This document shows, in pieces, positions 59,435 to 64,000 of a DNA stretch of 64,000 bases; the first letter of the stretch is position 1, and each line of letters starts with the position of its first letter. Location of the stretch: positions 495,545-559,544 of the forward strand of contig BLSF01000015.1 of assembly GCA_012862575.1 (NCBI GenBank), read 5' to 3'. Source of the stretch: Parietichytrium sp. I65-24A. Taxonomy: Eukaryota; Sar; Bigyra; Thraustochytrida; Thraustochytriidae. The notes below the pieces were generated by a model. The model saw nothing but the letters and a program-made list of their open reading frames with translations. It searched no databases and was not told the DNA's origin. A program made the position numbers and the translations under genes.

Positions 59435-60675
59435 ATTTCCCCACACAACGGTCCTGACTCGCGCTCGTAAATCCCGCACGACTCCCTGCTCAACTCGCAA
59501 ATTCGAAAATTCACAAATTCGCAAACTCGAGCTCGGAGGGAGGACACCTTCTCCCAACTCTTTCAGAATCAGCAAAGATTTCAAACCTCCTCGAATCTCT
59601 TTCTGGGCAACGCCGCGAGAACCTCAGCACACTAAATCTCTCTCTCTCTGTATGTACGTATGTACGTATGTACGTATGTATGGATGGATGGATGTACGGA
59701 TGTACGGATGTATGTATGGATGTACGTCTGTCTCTTCTGCTCTCTCTCTCTCTCTCTCTGTTTAGGGGTCTGCTCGCGTTTCAAACAACCAACTCAACCA
59801 ACTGGGACCACTTGCGAGGGTGGAGTGCTTCCTAACGTAATCGCTATCTCACGGTACCTAGGGCTGACGGGGAGGTCTTATGACCTTTTATGGTTTCGGG
59901 GTAGGATGGAAAGCTAGCACCTCTTTAAGCCATTTCTGCAGCAATAACTAATAGATGAGTTATGATAGCTAATTAGATGGCTTTGTCTTTAGTTAGCTCA
60001 GGACGATAATAGTGCTCGAGTAATAGTATTGGCAGTGAGATTAGCGAGGGTCAGGTGAATTAGTAGTTATTGGTTATCGTGTACACTAGTGTGTTGGGGG
60101 AAGTTATTTTGGTCGAGTTGCAAGGACTTTCTTGAGTGTTGCGGATTGCACGCGAAGAGTATCTAAAAGTATGACACCGTCCCGCGAACGCGGCGGCCAT
60201 CGCCGTCAACTAAAGAGTTGAGTCCTCAAATTCAGAGATGTGATCAACGTTCGTTCTGTCACGTGCACTGTGCTTTTGCCGAGCCGAGCGAAACTATCCC
60301 CATTCGTGAAACTGGTTATAAACTTACTCGCGTACGCTCCATGTGGAAATTGGGATGGGAGAATAATGCGAGCTCGAGAACCGGAAGATGCAAACTGGAG
60401 AGATGACGGGGGACATTGAATTCTGACCTTGGGGAGTTTCGAAGTCTGGGATACCGAAAGCAATGCAACTCGTCGGTTTTTTGGCGCAGATATTCCTAGA
60501 CTCAGGTCACCCACCGACTGGAGCGGCAACCATAAACAAGACGCGTGGGGCGTCATTAAACAAGCAGAGACCTGACAAGCAGGAATTTCGAACCTTTGAA
60601 CCTCGCAAAGCGCAAATGAATTGTAATTGTGAGAATCAGGGAGGATTGAAGATGTCAAAAGAATTCATATTTTGG
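59435..60675. other. Spacer between RIC1 and the His-rich gene
   Basis: No gene is recognised. It includes the CT and GTAC/GTAT repeats at 59637-59760, then AT-richer unique sequence with TAG-rich stretches (59930-60180). Open frames are short and lack motifs. Confidence 0.5.
59637..59760. repeat. Compound microsatellite: CT, GTAC/GTAT/GGAT, CT
   Basis: A CT run, then tetramers GTAC, GTAT and GGAT for about 80 bp, then a second CT run (59740-59759). It starts about 200 bp upstream of the His-rich gene, with GA on its sense strand. Much of the tetramer part alternates purine and pyrimidine. Confidence 0.9.
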
Positions 60676-63600
60676 TCAGGCTAGTTTGGTGCGCTGAAAG
60701 TGGTTAATCTGCTCTAATAGGCGGTCATCCTTCTTGAGCGCGGCAGCGTGCGCAAGAGCTGCGATTCTTCCATTCGACTTTGCGGGACTAAAGTAGTCCG
60801 CGATAATCATCGACCCTGCTGCAGTCTGCAACTCGCCGCTGTAGATAGCATCGTTAAAGAGTTGCTCGGGATTTGCTGCGCACGGAAAGAACAATGGCCA
60901 CCGGGATGACTCCATCTTGCGAGCGCAAGTCACAATAAGTGCGTCGTACGTCCTTGGGTCTACAATCGCAGTGATTCGGCCGGTTCGCAAGAGCTTGATG
61001 GCATGTGGCAGCAGAGACGGCTTCTTGTCACTTGCTGCGTAGTCAGCCTCTACAGCATTGAACAAAAAGAGGTCCAGCGTTTCGTAGAAGAGAGGTAAAT
61101 GCGTGCTTGCTTGCACAATTACCTGCGCAGCGAGATCTGCTCGATTCGTGCGAAGCAGCCACGTCAACAGCGCGTGCGCAGTTGGCGTGATTCGAATAGA
61201 GATTTCATAGCATGGAAGCTTTTGTTTTGTGATAGCCCTAGAGCGCTGAGAAATCCCTACAACCAAACCGTGACTTTCCAACACACCGATCGGCAAGACA
61301 TCGAAAAATGAGTCGGTACACCGTGTGGACAAGAACTCGCCGGCGTGGTCCAGCGCCGGCAGCCAGAGACGGGTTCCGCTCTTATCCAAGAGCCAAACCG
61401 AGAACAGCAACCCTGAAGGCAGCTTAACAGGGGCAACCGTACTCTGTGACAGCGGCTTTCCAGAGACTATGCTCGAGTGGAGCCCATTCCTGACATTCAT
61501 TTCGATATAGCTCTCTAAAACGATATCATCAGCTTCGTCTATTTTTGCCCATGATTGTGGAATGATTTGCGTGATATCCCTGGCAATCGTCGTGCTGAGC
61601 CCTTCGTCCATGTCCACCATGCACAAAGTGCCATCCGACAAGAGCACCACGACTTTGGGGTACTTCACCGAGGATCCTGCTCGCCGAGTAGCGGCACAGG
61701 GCAGTAGGCATATGGATTGCGTCGCCTGACTCTCATCTGGATTAAGAGCCAATGGCACCGAGTGGACGCGGCGGATAAAGAGACCATCAGCTGGCGCGGA
61801 GTTGACGACTGCGCTAGCAGCCGACGACGCTCTGCGGATTACGTACATGCTGTGCTTCCGTTCAGCGAGCTTGCTAGCGCGGTTGTCGTGTGGAGATAAA
61901 TCTCCGTTGCGCGGAGAGCCGTCGAAACCAAAGGAGAGGTCTCGTTTGTCAAGACCACGAAGAAGATCTTCTTCGCCTTCGGACGCGGACGCGGAGTCAT
62001 ATGTCGTGCTTCCGTCCCCTTTGATACCGGCTCTCTCGACATCCCCACGATGGAAAATTTTGAGATGGTAGAGAACCAGCTGATTTCCGATCTGCATCAC
62101 CAATATATTCTCTGCAAACCAAGTGTCCACAAAGGACGGCCTGGCGTCCAGAGTGAGTTTCCCTAACACATGCGCAAGATCAAGCCTATCCTTTGGTAGA
62201 CAGAGCAATTCCCACGTGCGGGTCCTCAAATCTCGTACAACGAGGCACAAGACATCATCACCCCACCAAAAAACTAGCTTACAGGAAACGGAGCTCTCTT
62301 GCGACACGTCTCCAAGAAGTTTCCAGCGCTTCGTGATTTTCGAAAACACCGCCACGCCATGGGTACCAGCGACAGCAACATACTTGCCGTCAAGACTGAC
62401 TCCGACATGCTGAATAGGAAAATTATCCTGGATGTAAACTGGCGGTAGGTCAATGCGCTGCCACGCAAGGCTTTTTACGTCCCAGTCTTGGTTTTGAAGC
62501 ATCAGAATGTAATTCCAGCCCTGCATACACATGCTCGTGCTGCCACTCTTGACGTGGCCGAGGAGAGCGCAACTCTTTACCAGCTCTAGACTGCTTAGAA
62601 GACCCCTCGGGGCCTCACGCTCAGCTTCGCCCGCATCAACTGCAGACAAGAGGCAGTAACCATTGAACGCCCATGTTACTCTTGGAAAGTACCTCTCCAC
62701 AGGCAGTGACGCTGACAAACTTCTGCGCTTGGCCAAACCCGAAATGAGCGACCTGACCCCTGAAGAGTGCCAAACGATGAACCCCACATCGTTGTACCCT
62801 GTGACAAAGAAGTCACTGCCATCTGGGCACCAAGCCACGCTACTCGCAGCACCAAACGCTGGAGCGCGCTTGCTCGTTGGCGCGCTCTTCTTGAGGCCAA
62901 TCAATCTTTCTGTCAAGTGCACCGGGAGGTCATTTAAAGGGAACGGGATCTCTCGCAAGAGGCGACAGCCATGAGACCCAATTGCATACACCCGCACAGC
63001 CCCGTTTTGCATGCCAGCCACTCCAAGAGGCCGAATCTGATGCAGCGAGAACGAGACAATACTGCGCTCCGAGATATACCACACAGTCGGTGCGTCACCT
63101 TCACTTTGCGCCTGGGACGAAGCATCTATATCAGTCGGTTTCTTCTTCGGCACGACTACGCCGCACGCCCCACTAGCAGTCAGAAAGCCGATCCGTTGAC
63201 CAGCTCCTGTGCATAGACTGACGACAGCAGACCTTGTTGGGTTGTTTTGTTGCTGTTGCCCACTAGAGCTCGCCGGGAACAGATCAATTTCGCGCTCGTC
63301 CACTATCTCTCCTGTCCACAACATGCGAGCAATGGTGCCCCGGCCAGTTCCCATCAGAAGCCACATGCGATTCGCAACTGCAGAGCACAAAGCCACATCT
63401 TCGCCATCCATCCTGCTATCCACCGTACGTATTAATGAGACCCTTAAGAGATTTCCAGACCGCGCTTCGTGGCCGAATTCCACGGCCCACTTTGGCAGTG
63501 CCAGTCTGATAGCCTCCAAAGGGCCATTGGGCCCGCGAACCTCTGAAACGTCGTAAAGCTCGGCAACGCCTTGCGTTCCGCAGACCACAAACTGCGAGCC

Positions 63601-63885
63601 ATTTAGGCTCCATGCGACCGCGCTCGACCCGCCCCCGACGCCATGGGAGCCAATCCCATGGCCTGCTTCTGAATACTCGCGGCCACCGTTCGCAGATCCG
63701 TTTGCCGCAGACTTGGCACCCGGTCGATCACAAGACCCGACTGGGTTCCAGTCGAGTTGAGCGCTAAGGCGCAAGACTATCACTGCGCTGCGGGTGACGC
63801 ACACTGCAAGATCGCCGAGCTGTGCGACTGCCTCAACGTCGTCCGCTCCTATCGTCACCGTGCTTCCTGGGCCGAGAGCGATCAT
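60676..63885 (-). CDS. RIC1: RIC1 homologue (subunit of the RIC1-RGP1 exchange factor for Rab6/Ypt6)
   Basis: 1069 aa. With RGP1, RIC1 activates Rab6 at the Golgi for retrograde vesicle fusion. The N-terminal two thirds read as beta-propeller strands (SSAVAWSLNGSQFVVCGTQG, VAWCPDGSDFFVTGYNDVGF, VGVSLDGKYVAVAGTHGVAV). The C-terminal alpha-helical RIC1 domain is clear (about 870-1069). It contains LLTWLLRTNRADLAAQVIVQ, the helix STHLPLFYETLDLFLFNAVE, and FNDAIYSGELQTAAGSMIIA. The chosen ATG at 63885 gives a start slightly shorter than the plant and animal N-terminus (usually beginning with a GWP motif). TTTTGCAAG just upstream (minus strand, about 63910-63902) could be a splice acceptor, so an upstream exon outside the window is possible. 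Confidence 0.8.
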   Translation of the reverse strand: MIALGPGSTVTIGADDVEAVAQLGDLAVCVTRSAVIVLRLSAQLDWNPVGSCDRPGAKSAANGSANGGREYSEAGHGIGSHGVGGGSSAVAWSLNGSQFVVCGTQGVAELYDVSEVRGPNGPLEAIRLALPKWAVEFGHEARSGNLLRVSLIRTVDSRMDGEDVALCSAVANRMWLLMGTGRGTIARMLWTGEIVDEREIDLFPASSSGQQQQNNPTRSAVVSLCTGAGQRIGFLTASGACGVVVPKKKPTDIDASSQAQSEGDAPTVWYISERSIVSFSLHQIRPLGVAGMQNGAVRVYAIGSHGCRLLREIPFPLNDLPVHLTERLIGLKKSAPTSKRAPAFGAASSVAWCPDGSDFFVTGYNDVGFIVWHSSGVRSLISGLAKRRSLSASLPVERYFPRVTWAFNGYCLLSAVDAGEAEREAPRGLLSSLELVKSCALLGHVKSGSTSMCMQGWNYILMLQNQDWDVKSLAWQRIDLPPVYIQDNFPIQHVGVSLDGKYVAVAGTHGVAVFSKITKRWKLLGDVSQESSVSCKLVFWWGDDVLCLVVRDLRTRTWELLCLPKDRLDLAHVLGKLTLDARPSFVDTWFAENILVMQIGNQLVLYHLKIFHRGDVERAGIKGDGSTTYDSASASEGEEDLLRGLDKRDLSFGFDGSPRNGDLSPHDNRASKLAERKHSMYVIRRASSAASAVVNSAPADGLFIRRVHSVPLALNPDESQATQSICLLPCAATRRAGSSVKYPKVVVLLSDGTLCMVDMDEGLSTTIARDITQIIPQSWAKIDEADDIVLESYIEMNVRNGLHSSIVSGKPLSQSTVAPVKLPSGLLFSVWLLDKSGTRLWLPALDHAGEFLSTRCTDSFFDVLPIGVLESHGLVVGISQRSRAITKQKLPCYEISIRITPTAHALLTWLLRTNRADLAAQVIVQASTHLPLFYETLDLFLFNAVEADYAASDKKPSLLPHAIKLLRTGRITAIVDPRTYDALIVTCARKMESSRWPLFFPCAANPEQLFNDAIYSGELQTAAGSMIIADYFSPAKSNGRIAALAHAAALKKDDRLLEQINHFQRTKLA

Positions 63886-64000
63886 TGTATCCTCTTGCGG
63901 TGCTTGCAAAACAAAGCCCTATACCTAAGTCCCAGACAGCTGTCGTGCGCCAAAACAACAAGATCTCCGCCACGGCGGACCCTTCCCAGCTCGCTCAACT

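Noticed and set aside
58619-59470. 283-aa plus-strand frame over the His-rich gene with a Met/Val/Ile-rich hydrophobic run
   Set aside because: The apparent membrane segment is the complement of the His repeat. The minus-strand frame is longer and has a coherent acidic protein.
1-64000. tRNA, rRNA or transposon genes in the spacers
   Set aside because: No B-box (GGTTCRANNCC) in a foldable context, no rRNA core sequence, and no transposase or reverse transcriptase frame was seen. A covariance-model search (tRNAscan, Infernal) would settle this.

Overview
This is a nuclear genome segment from a gene-dense, intron-poor eukaryote. Sixteen protein genes are supported on both strands. They include a 14.1-kb single-exon cytoplasmic dynein heavy chain, a kinesin, cytosolic HSP70, a Sac1 lipid phosphatase, an insulysin, a RIC1 homologue and a mitochondrial ribosomal protein. 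Only four introns are visible, all of the GT-AG type, 83-133 bp long and close to the 5' end of their genes. Cytoplasmic dynein 1 argues against a flowering plant or red alga. The secreted-type Pro-Thr repeats (PTxxPT) and the GCC2/GCC3-plus-multipass receptor architecture are frequent in stramenopiles. With so few introns, a labyrinthulomycete (thraustochytrid-like) stramenopile is my best guess; this is inference, not proof.

Layout. 1-6.6 kb: HIS7 (histidine synthesis) and an Mpo1/DUF962 membrane protein, both on +. 6.7-25.6 kb: kinesin-7-like motor and dynein heavy chain, both on -, so opposite-polarity microtubule motors are neighbours. 27.6-39.6 kb: HSP70 with a recognisable stress promoter, a 1729-aa receptor-like multipass protein, and a degenerate AAA+ (Mg-chelatase-like) protein, all on +. 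39.9-46.1 kb: mitochondrial uL29 (-), a cyclic-nucleotide phosphodiesterase with a receiver-like N-terminus (+), and TsaE for tRNA t6A (-). 47.0-54.4 kb: insulysin and a NUDT22-type hydrolase (+), then an ankyrin/WW protein (-). 55.5-63.9 kb: SAC1 (+), a His-rich acidic protein of unknown function (-) and RIC1 (-).

The genes are housekeeping plus signalling and do not form an operon or a single pathway. Convergent pairs are tightly packed (stop codons 62-290 bp apart). Divergent and upstream spacers of about 1-2 kb hold microsatellites: GA/CT, CAAT/ATTG and TG/TA tracts, often in a consistent orientation relative to the gene. No tRNA, rRNA, transposon or CRISPR array was recognised. The most promising material is the receiver-phosphodiesterase fusion (RegA-like), the receptor-like protein, the ATPase-dead chelatase-like protein, the His-rich protein, and the insulysin intron that splits its catalytic zinc motif. 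A single N at 55181, flanked by a duplicated sequence, looks like an assembly artefact.
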